This document shows, piece after piece, positions 37,158 through 45,710 of a DNA stretch of 64,000 bases (positions within the stretch are counted from its first letter, which is position 1; every line of letters begins with the position of its first letter). Origin of the DNA: an uncultured Pirellulaceae bacterium (GTDB lineage: Bacteria; Planctomycetota; Planctomycetia; Pirellulales; Pirellulaceae); contig CALDHM010000010.1 in the NCBI GenBank assembly GCA_937941455.1, positions 208,465 through 272,464 of the forward strand. Reading direction: 5' to 3'. Under the pieces are notes generated by a model. It did no database searches and was not told where the DNA came from. It was given only the letters and a program-made list of their open reading frames with translations. Made by a program: the position numbers and the translations under genes.

Positions 37158-37820
37158 GCAGGACGCTTTTCAATTGGGAACTCGCTGCCGATCGGAATTC
37201 GAGAATCTGCAGCGAGTGGGGCCGACCTACAAGGCATACTTTTCAACTGGGAACCCGCTGCCGATCACGGTAGTGGCGTCGATCGGTGATCCAGCACCGA
37301 CGCGCTTCTCAGCAACCGCCACTCCATCTGTCTCGCCACATTCGCTCGGTCACTAGTTTTCTCAAGAGTTTGTCTCGATATATGCGGGAGAAGTGCCGTC
37401 GACATGTTTGACCATGAACTGCAAGACAACATCGGAGTTGACAAGCACAACAAAGTTGCCAGCTTTGCCCTTGGGCGGCCCTTAATGGAGACATTCCAAT
37501 CCGTTCACAAAAATCCGACTCCGGCGTTCATGTTTTCCACCGGCGCGGACAGGCGGGCCGCGTGAATTTCGACCGCCGGAAAAACAGAGATTTCGTCCAC
37601 AAAATCGCAAACGAACTCTAGTATCGGATCGTCAAAACCGTGTAAGCTTGACTTGAAAGGTTTTCTAAAACGACCAACAATAGGCCACCTGCGATTGATC
37701 GAAAATCAATGGACTGCTCGCCGGTCAACAATACTCCGCGAACCAAGGAACGCTGGGGAGCGTGCCCCGCGATTTTTGGGAAACCGATCTCCGCAGTTCT
37801 CTTTCTGACGGACCGAACTG
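37158..37820. other. Long intergenic region with a direct repeat
   Basis: About 660 bases with no convincing gene. A 28-base direct repeat (37166-37193 and 37239-37266, two mismatches; core CTCGCTGCCGATC / CCCGCTGCCGATC) lies just after the TlpA-like gene. The rest shows no clear signals. Confidence 0.45.
37166..37266. repeat. Two-copy 28-bp direct repeat
   Basis: Copy 1 at 37166-37193 and copy 2 at 37239-37266, both beginning CTTTTCAA and ending GCTGCCGATC, differing at two positions. The spacer between them holds GCAGCGAGTGG. Not flanked by a recognisable transposase gene. Confidence 0.6.
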
Positions 37821-39557
37821 ATGACTCCCGAGACGAAGACCCTCATCTATGCGACTGATCGAGTTCGTGCCGAGGCAAACCAATCGGCCACCGGGGAAAC
37901 TGTTGACGTTGTCACCGATCCGCTGAAATTTCTCGACAGACTCACCACAGGCGACTACCAGCGCGTGATTGTGGACCTGCAACTACCGCAAGCCGCGGCT
38001 TCGCCAAATTTGAGCTTATTGGTCAATCTCGCCACGACTCACTCGATTCTTGACCGTGCCCCAGACGGCATCGCGCTCTTGAATAAAAAGAGTCAGATCT
38101 TGTGGGCCAACCAGCGAATGGCGCAGTGGTTCGACAATCCGCAGATGATCGGACAATCGTTCTACGATGCTTTGGGCAAGCCCGAGAACGAAGGCCCTGA
38201 GGACCACCCGCTCATCACGGCGATCAACAAGCAGTCGATCACGTACACGTTGCTTGCGAAAAACGATCGCCACTATCGCCTGCAAGTGGCACCGATCCTC
38301 GAGAACACCGGACAGGTCGAGTATCTGATCGTATGCCTGGCCGACGTGACCGAATCAACGAGACAGCATAAGAAAATGATGGCGCTGCATGAGGCCGAGT
38401 TGGCGCTGAATACCTTGACGACACAAGAAATTTTCGACATGGATGTCGAATCGCGGATCGAATTGCTGAAGCAAAATATACTCAAGTACACCAAGGATCT
38501 GCTGAATTTCGATGTGATCGAAATTCGTTTGCTCGACTCGAAGACAGGCCGCTTGGTCCCGCTCCTGTCCGAGGGGATCGATTCGGAAGTTTCCAAGCGG
38601 GATCTTTACCCGCGGGCCGAGGGGAACGGAGTCACGGGCTATGTGGTGGCCACGGGAAACACTTACAAGTGCGAAGACACCCGCAATGACCCCCTGTACC
38701 TCGATGGGTTGGTCGGGGCCCGCAGTTCTTTGACAGTCCCGCTAATTTTCAACGAGCAGATCATCGGGTCCTTCAATGTAGAAAGCCCCGAAGTCAATGC
38801 GTTCACCGACAGCGATTTGGAGTTTCTTGCCAGCTTCGCCCGCGGCGTCGCGGCCTCCTTGAACACTTTGGAACTGCTCGACGCCCAACGGACCAACACA
38901 GCCCACCAGAGTATCGAACAAATCCACGCTGCGGTAGCGATCCCCATCGATCAGATCCTCAGCGACACGGCACTGGTTATCGAGAATTACATCGGCCATG
39001 ACATGGAGGTCACGAAGCGGTTGCAGCGTGTCTTGAAACACGCTCGCGACATCAAAAGCTCGATTCAAAAAGTCGGCGAAAAATTGGCTCCGGACGAAAA
39101 TATTCCTCGCGCAGTCAAGTCGCGGCAAAGCGCCTTGCTCAAGGGGGCCCGTGTCCTCGTGATCGACACCGATGACCAGGTCCGTACCGCGGCCCACCAA
39201 TTGCTTGAGCGTCAAGGTTGCATTGTCGAGACGGCCCATCTGGGGCTTGAAGCGATTTCGATGATCAAAAACTTGGACCCCGACCTGAGCTACGATGCCA
39301 TCATTGCCGATATCCGGCTCCCCGATATCTCAGGCTACGAGATGCTAATGAAACTCCGCGAGTTGCTGGAAAAACCGCCGCTGATCCTGATGACCGGTTT
39401 CGGCTACGATCCGAAGCATTCGATCGTGAATGCTCGCAAGGCAGGCTTGCGAGCCGATGCGATCCTGTACAAACCGTTTCGCTTGGACCAATTGATCGAA
39501 ACCATCGAGCAAACGATCAAGGCCCATCGCGCGAACACTGCTGACACCCTCGGGTAA
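37821..39557 (+). CDS. PAS-GAF-receiver signalling protein with degenerate histidine-phosphotransfer segment
   Basis: A 578-residue cytosolic protein. Residues about 1-65 look like a degenerate receiver (TLIYATDRVRAEAN, VIVDLQLPQA). A PAS domain (about 75-180; APDGIALLNKKSQILWANQRM) and a GAF domain (about 205-350; VIEIRLLDSKTGRLVPLL, SLTVPLIFNEQIIGSFNVES) follow. Residues 360-420 have the two-helix form of a histidine-kinase dimerisation domain, but the H-box reads HAAVAIPIDQIL with Ala in the phospho-His position, and there is no ATPase domain. The C-terminal receiver (about 440-570) is intact: DTDD, phospho-acceptor Asp in AIIADIRLP, LMTG and YKPF. It has no DNA-binding output. Confidence 0.87.
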   Translation: MTPETKTLIYATDRVRAEANQSATGETVDVVTDPLKFLDRLTTGDYQRVIVDLQLPQAAASPNLSLLVNLATTHSILDRAPDGIALLNKKSQILWANQRMAQWFDNPQMIGQSFYDALGKPENEGPEDHPLITAINKQSITYTLLAKNDRHYRLQVAPILENTGQVEYLIVCLADVTESTRQHKKMMALHEAELALNTLTTQEIFDMDVESRIELLKQNILKYTKDLLNFDVIEIRLLDSKTGRLVPLLSEGIDSEVSKRDLYPRAEGNGVTGYVVATGNTYKCEDTRNDPLYLDGLVGARSSLTVPLIFNEQIIGSFNVESPEVNAFTDSDLEFLASFARGVAASLNTLELLDAQRTNTAHQSIEQIHAAVAIPIDQILSDTALVIENYIGHDMEVTKRLQRVLKHARDIKSSIQKVGEKLAPDENIPRAVKSRQSALLKGARVLVIDTDDQVRTAAHQLLERQGCIVETAHLGLEAISMIKNLDPDLSYDAIIADIRLPDISGYEMLMKLRELLEKPPLILMTGFGYDPKHSIVNARKAGLRADAILYKPFRLDQLIETIEQTIKAHRANTADTLG

Positions 39558-39612
39558 GCTCCCCATTCCTCAGCCGCTGGTCACGTCCATTCTTGCCGGA
39601 CGCGTAAAACTT

Positions 39613-40770
39613 ATGGATTGCCTGTTGTGGATTCCCGCCCTTGCCGGTCACATCGGGCTGTGCTCCTTTCTGTTCAATCGGACGCATGCGACCGCCTGGC
39701 CCCATGTCTGGCGGAAGTTGATCGAAAAGTTCGTCGTGTTCGGGTCTGTGTTGCCCTTGGTCTTGCTGCCTGGGTGGCTGTGGCAGCAAGGCTCGCTTTC
39801 CTTCCGCAATTCACTGGATGCCTCGCCGTGGTTGGCCGCATATCTGGCCCTCAGCTTGATCGCCAGCGGGTATTTTTTCGCGGCATGGACGTATCGCCTG
39901 CTCACGCGAACCAAACCCGCTAACTGGCAAAATCCTCAACGCGACTATTTCAACGGCGAAGAGATCTTACACCAAAGACTGACGCACGGCATCGTGGCCA
40001 AGTTGCTGAGCTGGGTGCCGGGAAACCAAGCCACTGCGATCGCACTTGAACATTACCGAATCGCCGTGCCGAAGTTACCAGCCGGGACAACCTTAAAAAT
40101 CTGCCAACTCACCGACCTGCATCTAACGGGGCAGATCGATATCGCCTACTACAAATTGATTATCGAGCAAGTGAATCGATGGGAACCGGATCTCGTGCTC
40201 ATCACCGGGGATTTGGTCGATCAGCATCATTGCCTGAATTGGCTTGACCGAATTTTCAAACCGCTGCAGGCTCACTACGGGAAGTTCTATATTCTCGGCA
40301 ACCACGATCGTCGGATCCGCCCCGAGTCGGAACTGCGAACTAGACTGGAGGAGGCGCAGTTGCAGCGGGTTGGCGGAGCATGGTTGGCCGTTGAGACCGG
40401 TGAGATAGGGACCTTGCTGCTCGCCGGCAATGAACTCCCGTGGTTCCCCGGTGCAGAATCGTTGAGGCCGCTTCCTGCCGAGGATCAAAGATTGAGAATA
40501 TTGCTGTCCCATTCACCGGACCAGATTGATTGGGCCCGCTCGTTCAATTTCGACTTGATCTTCTGCGGGCACACGCATGGGGGGCAAGTGCGATTCCCCG
40601 TGATCGGGCCGATCCTCTGCCCCAGCCGTTACGGAGTTCGCTACGCATGCGGCCCGTTTCAAGTCGGGTCGGCCCTGATGCACGTCAGTCGCGGGATCAG
40701 CGGCGATCGGCCGATTCGGATCAACTGCCCGCCGGAAGTAGGATTGTTTACCTTGGTTGGGACAGCATAA
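39613..40770 (+). CDS. Membrane-anchored metallophosphoesterase (YkuE-like)
   Basis: A 385-residue protein. Three or so hydrophobic segments fill residues 1-110; the calcineurin-like phosphoesterase domain follows with its full metal-site set: TDLHLTG (DxH), ITGDLVDQ (GDxx), LGNHDRR (GNHD), LSHSPD (H), and FCGHTHGGQ (GHxH). Relatives act on lipid-linked or membrane substrates such as UDP-diacylglucosamine or glycolipids, but the substrate here is unknown. The ATG at 39613 follows the receiver gene by 55 bases. The convergent acetyltransferase gene ends 110 bases downstream. Confidence 0.92.
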   Translation: MDCLLWIPALAGHIGLCSFLFNRTHATAWPHVWRKLIEKFVVFGSVLPLVLLPGWLWQQGSLSFRNSLDASPWLAAYLALSLIASGYFFAAWTYRLLTRTKPANWQNPQRDYFNGEEILHQRLTHGIVAKLLSWVPGNQATAIALEHYRIAVPKLPAGTTLKICQLTDLHLTGQIDIAYYKLIIEQVNRWEPDLVLITGDLVDQHHCLNWLDRIFKPLQAHYGKFYILGNHDRRIRPESELRTRLEEAQLQRVGGAWLAVETGEIGTLLLAGNELPWFPGAESLRPLPAEDQRLRILLSHSPDQIDWARSFNFDLIFCGHTHGGQVRFPVIGPILCPSRYGVRYACGPFQVGSALMHVSRGISGDRPIRINCPPEVGLFTLVGTA

Positions 40771-40786
40771 TCTTTGTGCCAAGCCC

Positions 40787-40880
40787 CTTCAGCCACGCGG
40801 CTCTAGCCCACGGCTCTCGCGAGAACCGGACACTAACCCGTGTTCCGCTCCCGGTTCTGGAACAACGGCCTAGTCGGCCG
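40787..40880. repeat. Nested inverted repeats between convergent genes
   Basis: AGAACCGG (40822-40829) pairs perfectly with CCGGTTCT (40851-40858), and an inner ACAC/GTGT pair (40830-40833, 40840-40843) extends the fold. Upstream, AGCCACGCGGCTCTAGCCCACGGCT-like sequence and downstream a GGCC-TAGTC-GGCC pair add more symmetry. No T-run; it may still act as a bidirectional terminator or be a dispersed repeat. Confidence 0.45.
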
Positions 40881-41414
40881 CTAAGTTTCGTGTACTCGGC
40901 CATTGTTGGAACTGTGCTCTAAATCCATAAAGAAAAAATACTCCCAATAGGGCTGGATGCTGTCTTGCATTTCGCGCACGGCTCCCGTTTTTTGAAAGCC
41001 GCGTCGGGAGAAAAACTGGTGGGCCGTCTGAAATCGTGTGTCTGACCAAAACTCGATGCGTTGGAACCGCTGACTCTGTGCCCAGGTAATCGCTTGATTC
41101 ATCAACCGGTACCCCCAGCCTTGCCCTCGCAGCTCCGCCTGCAGATACAACCGGCGAAAGGTGCAGACGCCGGTCCGATCGGCCAGGGGATACGCCGCGT
41201 GGCACCCCACAATCTTTTCAACCAGTAAATCGTCAATAACCCAAAACGCCCCGCCGCGCTTGAAGTAGCCAGTCTCGATGTCCAGCAAATCGCGATCCCC
41301 TTTGTCGAGGCACATGGTTTCGCCGTATTCGGCATACACATCCGTGATCAATCGGATCACCTGCGGGGAATCCGCGTTTTTGCCAAGCCGCAAGAGCAGG
41401 TTTGCATTGTTCAT
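40881..41414 (-). CDS. GNAT family N-acetyltransferase
   Basis: A 177-residue protein with the GNAT fold: FWVIDDLLVEKIVGCHAAYPL, then the acetyl-CoA loop in RRLYLQAELRGQGWGYRLMNQAI (RxxGxG/W), and FFSRRGFQKTG near the end. The substrate is unknown. ATG at 41414 is preferred: the longer frame beginning at 41462 would run through the terminator hairpin that ends the ErpA/IscA gene. Confidence 0.88.
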   Translation of the reverse strand: MNNANLLLRLGKNADSPQVIRLITDVYAEYGETMCLDKGDRDLLDIETGYFKRGGAFWVIDDLLVEKIVGCHAAYPLADRTGVCTFRRLYLQAELRGQGWGYRLMNQAITWAQSQRFQRIEFWSDTRFQTAHQFFSRRGFQKTGAVREMQDSIQPYWEYFFFMDLEHSSNNGRVHET

Positions 41415-41426
41415 GAATCCGCACCA

Positions 41427-41456
41427 ATAAAAACACCGGCGGTACTCTCGCCGGTG
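41427..41456 (-). terminator. Rho-independent terminator after the ErpA/IscA gene
   Basis: On the reverse strand CACCGGCG and CGCCGGTG form a perfect 8-bp stem with a 7-base loop (41434-41456), followed by TTTTTAT. It lies about 85 bases after the iron-sulfur protein gene and before the acetyltransferase start. Confidence 0.8.
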
Positions 41457-41541
41457 AATCATTTTTTAATGCTGGGCCAAGCGACGGCCGCGCACCACTT
41501 GAGGCGGCCGTCTCCATCTACCACTCCGCGCGATGCCAGCG

Positions 41542-41874
41542 TCAGACGCTGAACGAATTGCCGCAGCCGCAACTACGTTTTACGTTCGGATTGATGAACT
41601 GGAACCCTCGCTTGTCGAGGTCTTCGTAGTAATCGAGCAAAGTACCGTCCAAGTAAAGGGCACTTTTCCGATCGACCACCACGGGTACTCCGTGTTGGTC
41701 CGATTTCGTATCCTTTTCGCTGTCGTAATCCGTCGCGATGTTCAGGCTGTAGCTCAAGCCGCTGCACCCACCGCCAACCAAGGCGACGCGGAATACTGCG
41801 TTTTCACCATAATTACCGTCGGCCATGAATTTTTTGACCTCATTTGCCGCCTTTTCCGTCAACACAATCGACAT
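41542..41874 (-). CDS. erpA: HesB/IscA/ErpA family iron-sulfur cluster carrier
   Basis: A 110-residue A-type carrier that passes Fe-S clusters to apoproteins. The three conserved Cys are present: GGGCSGLSYSL (first) and SCGCGNSF (second and third) at the C-terminus. Length is typical. The start has AGGAG 8 bases upstream. It stands alone with its own terminator. IscA, SufA and ErpA cannot be told apart from sequence alone, so the symbol is a best guess. Confidence 0.94.
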   Translation of the reverse strand: MSIVLTEKAANEVKKFMADGNYGENAVFRVALVGGGCSGLSYSLNIATDYDSEKDTKSDQHGVPVVVDRKSALYLDGTLLDYYEDLDKRGFQFINPNVKRSCGCGNSFSV

Positions 41875-42095
41875 CTAAAAATCTCCTCGAACCAGGAATA
41901 TTGGTTTGTGAACCGGTCGCACGTTCAATCTCCCGCAGGACGCCAATGCGACTGGGCCGCCCGATGGATCGCCAACAAGTCAAGGCGCGATTCGACCGCT
42001 GGCACGGGCTGGAAAACGGACACTTGTCAATATCATTTTCGGCAACTTTCGCCAAAAGTCCAGTGAGGAATCGACTGAAACGGTTGTTTTCTCGA

Positions 42096-42124
42096 TTGCC
42101 GAATTTGCCGGACCTTGCTAGGAT
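42096..42124 (+). promoter_or_regulatory. Candidate sigma-70 promoter for the secreted protein/sirtuin pair
   Basis: TTGCCG (42096-42101) and TAGGAT (42119-42124) with a 17-base spacer, about 50 bases before the ATG at 42174. Confidence 0.5.
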
Positions 42125-42173
42125 CCCCGCCGTTTTATTCGGAGAACAATGCGGAATCGTTGAAGGATGGACC

Positions 42174-42632
42174 ATGAGACCGAGGCTATTTGTTTGTGGC
42201 CTGCTTGTCGTGTTACTCTGGGGCAATATCGCCGTGGCACAATCGCGATCCAGTTCGACAGGGTATCGGATTTGGAATCTTCGACAATCGTCCTCGATTT
42301 CGAACGTCGGGGATGAAGAGCGGGAATTGCGGTTCGCCGATTATGAAGAGCGGCTCAACGCCGTTTTGAAAACTCGACGTGATGAGGAGAAAAAGTTCGT
42401 CAAGGATGTTCTCCGCTTGGTCAAAGATGGCGAACTCCCTGAACATTTGATCGAGACCAGTTACAAGTGGGTCGTCAACAAGCGGCCCGATAGCGACTAT
42501 CCCTTTATCTACTTCGAGCGAGTTCTGCGGATTCAGGCCGGGTTGTTGGAACTGACAATCCCGGAGTTCGATTACTCGATCTATGATCACAAGGTGTTCC
42601 GCAGTGGAGGCAACGGTAAACGGGATCAATGA
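42174..42632 (+). CDS. Small secreted protein of unknown function
   Basis: A 152-residue protein with signal peptide RPRLFVCGLLVVLLWGNIAVAQ. The mature part is charged and helical (EERELRFADYEERLNAVLKTRRDEEKKFVKDVLRLVKDGELPEHLI), then VVNKRPDSDYPFIYFERVLRIQAG. I recognise no family. The start has AAGGATGG 5 bases upstream. Its stop overlaps the start of the sirtuin gene (ATGA), so the two are translationally coupled. Confidence 0.75.
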   Translation: MRPRLFVCGLLVVLLWGNIAVAQSRSSSTGYRIWNLRQSSSISNVGDEERELRFADYEERLNAVLKTRRDEEKKFVKDVLRLVKDGELPEHLIETSYKWVVNKRPDSDYPFIYFERVLRIQAGLLELTIPEFDYSIYDHKVFRSGGNGKRDQ

Positions 42633-43333
42633 TGGGGAGCCACCTTGAGCGAATCGTTTTTTTAACGGGGGCGGGTGTCAGTGCCGAGAGCGGCATTCCC
42701 ACCTTCCGAGCCAAAGATGGTTTGTGGGAGAATCATCGTGTCGAAGACGTGGCGACTCCTGAGGCATTCCGCCGCGATCCCGCGTTGGTCCTGAGGTTTT
42801 ACAACGAGCGGCGGCGCGGGGTACTAGCGGCTGAACCCAATAGCGCTCATCGGCTGATTGCCGAATTGCAAAATGATTTCGACGTGTGGGTGATCACACA
42901 AAACATCGACGATCTGCACGAGCGGGCCGGATCGCGGCAAGTGCTGCATTTGCACGGTGAGATCAAAAAGGCTCGCAGCACTCGCGATCCCGATTACATC
43001 GTCGAGCTGAACGGCAGCGAATTAAACCTTGGCGATCTATGCCCGCTGGGCTCGCAACTACGTCCGCATATCGTCTGGTTCGGTGAGGCAGTACCGGCAA
43101 TGGAAGAGGCGATCGAAATTGCCCAGGAGGCAGATCTGTTCGCCGTCGTGGGGACGAGCCTCCAGGTCTATCCAGCAGCGGGGATTGTGGAGTTCGTCCC
43201 GTTGAGCAGCCGATTGTTCCTGATCGATCCCGCCCCGGTGGGTGGTGGTTTCCATCGCCGAGTCGAGCGATTCTTCCAAGCTCCAGCAACTCAGGGTATG
43301 GCCCAACTGGTTGAGCACGTGCGGGCCACTTGA
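42629..43333 (+). CDS. cobB: Sirtuin NAD-dependent protein deacylase lacking zinc-binding cysteines
   Basis: A 234-residue sirtuin: NAD-binding FLTGAGVSAESGIPTFR, TQNIDDLHERAGS and catalytic His in VLHLHGEIKKAR, plus VVGTSLQVYPAAG. Removes acyl groups from lysines using NAD. In the usual zinc module CxxC...CxxC, this protein has STRDPDYIVELNGSELNLGDLCPLG, with only one Cys, so it cannot bind zinc in the standard way. The flanking LRPHIVWFGEAVP is normal. Coupled to the secreted protein gene by a 4-base overlap, an odd pairing of compartments. Confidence 0.92.
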   Translation: MMGSHLERIVFLTGAGVSAESGIPTFRAKDGLWENHRVEDVATPEAFRRDPALVLRFYNERRRGVLAAEPNSAHRLIAELQNDFDVWVITQNIDDLHERAGSRQVLHLHGEIKKARSTRDPDYIVELNGSELNLGDLCPLGSQLRPHIVWFGEAVPAMEEAIEIAQEADLFAVVGTSLQVYPAAGIVEFVPLSSRLFLIDPAPVGGGFHRRVERFFQAPATQGMAQLVEHVRAT

Positions 43334-43585
43334 CGGCCAAACGGCCTGGGCCAATCACGGGCCGCCAAGCCTGAATCAATTTTTCGCCTCCAACGCTTTG
43401 GCCTGAGGCGAGCGGCAGAGACGCAGACGCCTTCGCCGGAGGGCAGATGCCAAGCAAGAGTACCGGTCGGCGACCGTAGCTACCAAAGATTTTCAATTGT
43501 CGCTCGCCTTAGCGCCGATTTTTCAGACCCCGCAGGGACAAAGAATCAAACGTAATCGGCTGACCGTCGGGCCGCAGTAAGTCGA

Positions 43586-44020
43586 TTATTTTTTGAGATC
43601 GAATTTCAGGTCGACTCCCGGTTGAACCTCGGCTTTCAAGCCTCCGGAAATTGCCGCATACATTGGATTGATTCGCGGCGGATTCTTGGGTTCTTCTCCT
43701 TGCGGGGTTCGCTCCTCAAATTGATCGACAACGGTAACGCGGTGTTTACCCTTGACCGCTCCGAGCAGGCCGTCGGCAGTCTTCAACTCGAACATGCCGT
43801 TATCGTCGGTGACACCGTAGGAGGTCGGTCCCTCAGGGAGGACGTCTTTGTCCTCACCATCCGGCATGAGTTGGATCAACAAGTTACCCACCGGTTTGCC
43901 CTCGACAGTAATGACCCCCTTAACGGGGACCAGCTCAAAAGTCTTTTTTCCGCAACCCGCGGCGAGGGAGATCAGTAAACCAAGGGCCAACCAGGTAAGC
44001 AAACGTCGATTTATTATCAT
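43586..44020 (-). CDS. Lipoprotein with transthyretin/carboxypeptidase-regulatory-like domain
   Basis: A 144-residue protein. The signal peptide LLTWLALGLLISLAAGCGKK has a good lipobox (LAAGC). The mature part is a beta-sandwich of the carboxypeptidase-regulatory/Ig-like type: VPVKGVITVEGKPVGNLLIQLMPDG, YGVTDDNGMFELKTADGLLGAVKGKHRVTV. In planctomycetes such proteins often lie just behind DUF1559 genes, as here, and are probably surface components. ATG at 44020 with GAGG upstream is chosen over two longer starts because the signal peptide begins there. Confidence 0.85.
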   Translation of the reverse strand: MIINRRLLTWLALGLLISLAAGCGKKTFELVPVKGVITVEGKPVGNLLIQLMPDGEDKDVLPEGPTSYGVTDDNGMFELKTADGLLGAVKGKHRVTVVDQFEERTPQGEEPKNPPRINPMYAAISGGLKAEVQPGVDLKFDLKK

Positions 44021-44243
44021 TTTTTTCAATACCTCGAAATTGAACATAGGATTTCGATCAATCAATTTAACGTGTTTCAATTTTGCTGGCAAAAGGTGGT
44101 TAGTTGACAACCGTCGAACCGATGAACCGCAGCCAAAAAAAAGGAACCCAATCCGTCAGGCATCGGTACTCGGACCGTACGCCTTGTTGATGGGGTTCCG
44201 TTGCGATAGGCCGTTCGGCCCAAAAGTTCTATTCCAGGTTTCC

Positions 44244-45299
44244 TTAGTTATCCCATACGAAAATTTCGTTGTTCGAACGGGTGCAGAAAGCCTGCAGCAC
44301 CGTTTGGGAAATTTGATCAGAGATAAATGATGCCGAACCGTCACACCGTACGAAATTAGCACCAGCCGGGTGACCACTGCCGAAAGCACTCAACCGCATA
44401 TCTTGGAACGTGAACCATGCAGCTTGCGTGGTCGGAGCACCGGGCTCGCCATGATTCCAGGGAATCTTGTAATTGATCGGGGCAAACGCACCGCCCATGA
44501 TGTTCGATAGACCAGGATCACCGCCAGCGGGATACCAACGCGACCAACCCTCGATAGTGCTACCGCCGGTCCAGCCCGCTGCGGTAAAGGTGTCGAATTT
44601 CAAATCGCGGTGATAGCCCTCACCGAACATGATCGTATTGCTCGTACCATCGGTGATATCCCGGATGGAAACCTCTATGCCCAAGGGTGCGGTAGCTGCC
44701 TTGCGTGCGTTTGGACCGGTTGCCATGAACACGCCGTCGTTCGTGGACGAGGTGGCAAATACCGGCCGCGAGCCACCGTTTGCTTTGTAGCTGGTGGGGC
44801 CATAATACTCGGTCGGTCCACTGCTCGGAGTGTACGGAAGAGCGGTTGAAGGTAACAAGTCCGAGGGGCAGAGAAACGAGGGAACCACGCCCGCCGCGCG
44901 ACCAAGAGCCGGATCGGTCACGACATTGTTGATCGGGATGCGCAAATCCATGCCGTCATAGAGGTTGTTTTGTTCCATGAACGGGAGAATGAAATAATAG
45001 ACCGAATGGCCTTGGAAGCGGAAGCCAGCCGTCGAACCACTGATGTACTGTTGCCCCGCCGCATTGAGGCGGACCTGCGTCAAGCCCGAGGGAAATCGTT
45101 TCATTGAGCCTTCGCGGTTCATCACGGCGACCGCCAATTGCTTCAGATTATTGATGCAGCTCGTTCGTCGAGCGGCCTCGCGGACTTGCTGCACGGCCGG
45201 CAACAACAAGCCGACCAAAATTCCGATGATGGCGATCACCACCAACAACTCAATCAATGTGAAGCCAACCCGCCGTCGGCTCCCAACTTCCTTCAACAT
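44244..45299 (-). CDS. DUF1559 prepilin-type surface protein
   Basis: A 351-residue protein of the large planctomycete DUF1559 family. It has a type IV prepilin N-terminus, GFTLIELLVVIAIIGILVGLLLPAVQQ, with cleavage expected before Phe by the prepilin peptidase. The C-terminus holds GSGHPAGANFVRCDGSASF, the H-x9-DG motif of the family. The ribosome site GGGAGGTGG is strong. It lies upstream of the lipoprotein gene on the same strand. Its exact role is not established. Confidence 0.95.
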   Translation of the reverse strand: MLKEVGSRRRVGFTLIELLVVIAIIGILVGLLLPAVQQVREAARRTSCINNLKQLAVAVMNREGSMKRFPSGLTQVRLNAAGQQYISGSTAGFRFQGHSVYYFILPFMEQNNLYDGMDLRIPINNVVTDPALGRAAGVVPSFLCPSDLLPSTALPYTPSSGPTEYYGPTSYKANGGSRPVFATSSTNDGVFMATGPNARKAATAPLGIEVSIRDITDGTSNTIMFGEGYHRDLKFDTFTAAGWTGGSTIEGWSRWYPAGGDPGLSNIMGGAFAPINYKIPWNHGEPGAPTTQAAWFTFQDMRLSAFGSGHPAGANFVRCDGSASFISDQISQTVLQAFCTRSNNEIFVWDN

Positions 45300-45710
45300 G
45301 ACTTACCACCTCCCTTGTCGACCCGCAGATCAACAAGCAAATGAAAAAAAGAAACCTAAAAAAGAACGTTTCGAATCACAAGCCCCATGATTCGACGCTC
45401 GGGAATGTATGCGGGAGTTAGTTGGCATGTCGGGAGAGCGATCCATCACGTGTCGCCTGCCGACTTCCTCTCCCGCCGATTTTAACCCGTGTCTCTGTCC
45501 CTGAGAAGTGTCTAAATGGCGTCACTTCTGATCCCGTCTGAACCGGCCGAAACGATACCCCATGATTGTGAAGGGATGACGAAGATGGAAAGAAAATTCC
45601 AGAAAATTCTGCCCGATGGATGCTTCTCAGCGCGTGATTCGCTGAGTTAAATGGTGGTTTTTACTGATTTCTTAGAAATTGCTGCCGGCGGTGCGGCAAA
45701 ATGGAGACCT
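45300..45710. other. Divergent intergenic region with hairpin before fhs
   Basis: About 410 bases. A perfect 7-bp hairpin CTCAGCG-CGTGATT-CGCTGAG (45626-45646) lies in the leader about 65 bases before the fhs start. It does not look like a known riboswitch and has no T-run. It may bind a regulator or fold the mRNA leader. Confidence 0.4.

Noticed and set aside
45626..45646. Riboswitch (for example THF) in the fhs leader
   Set aside because: Only one simple hairpin is seen; no conserved riboswitch core could be matched.
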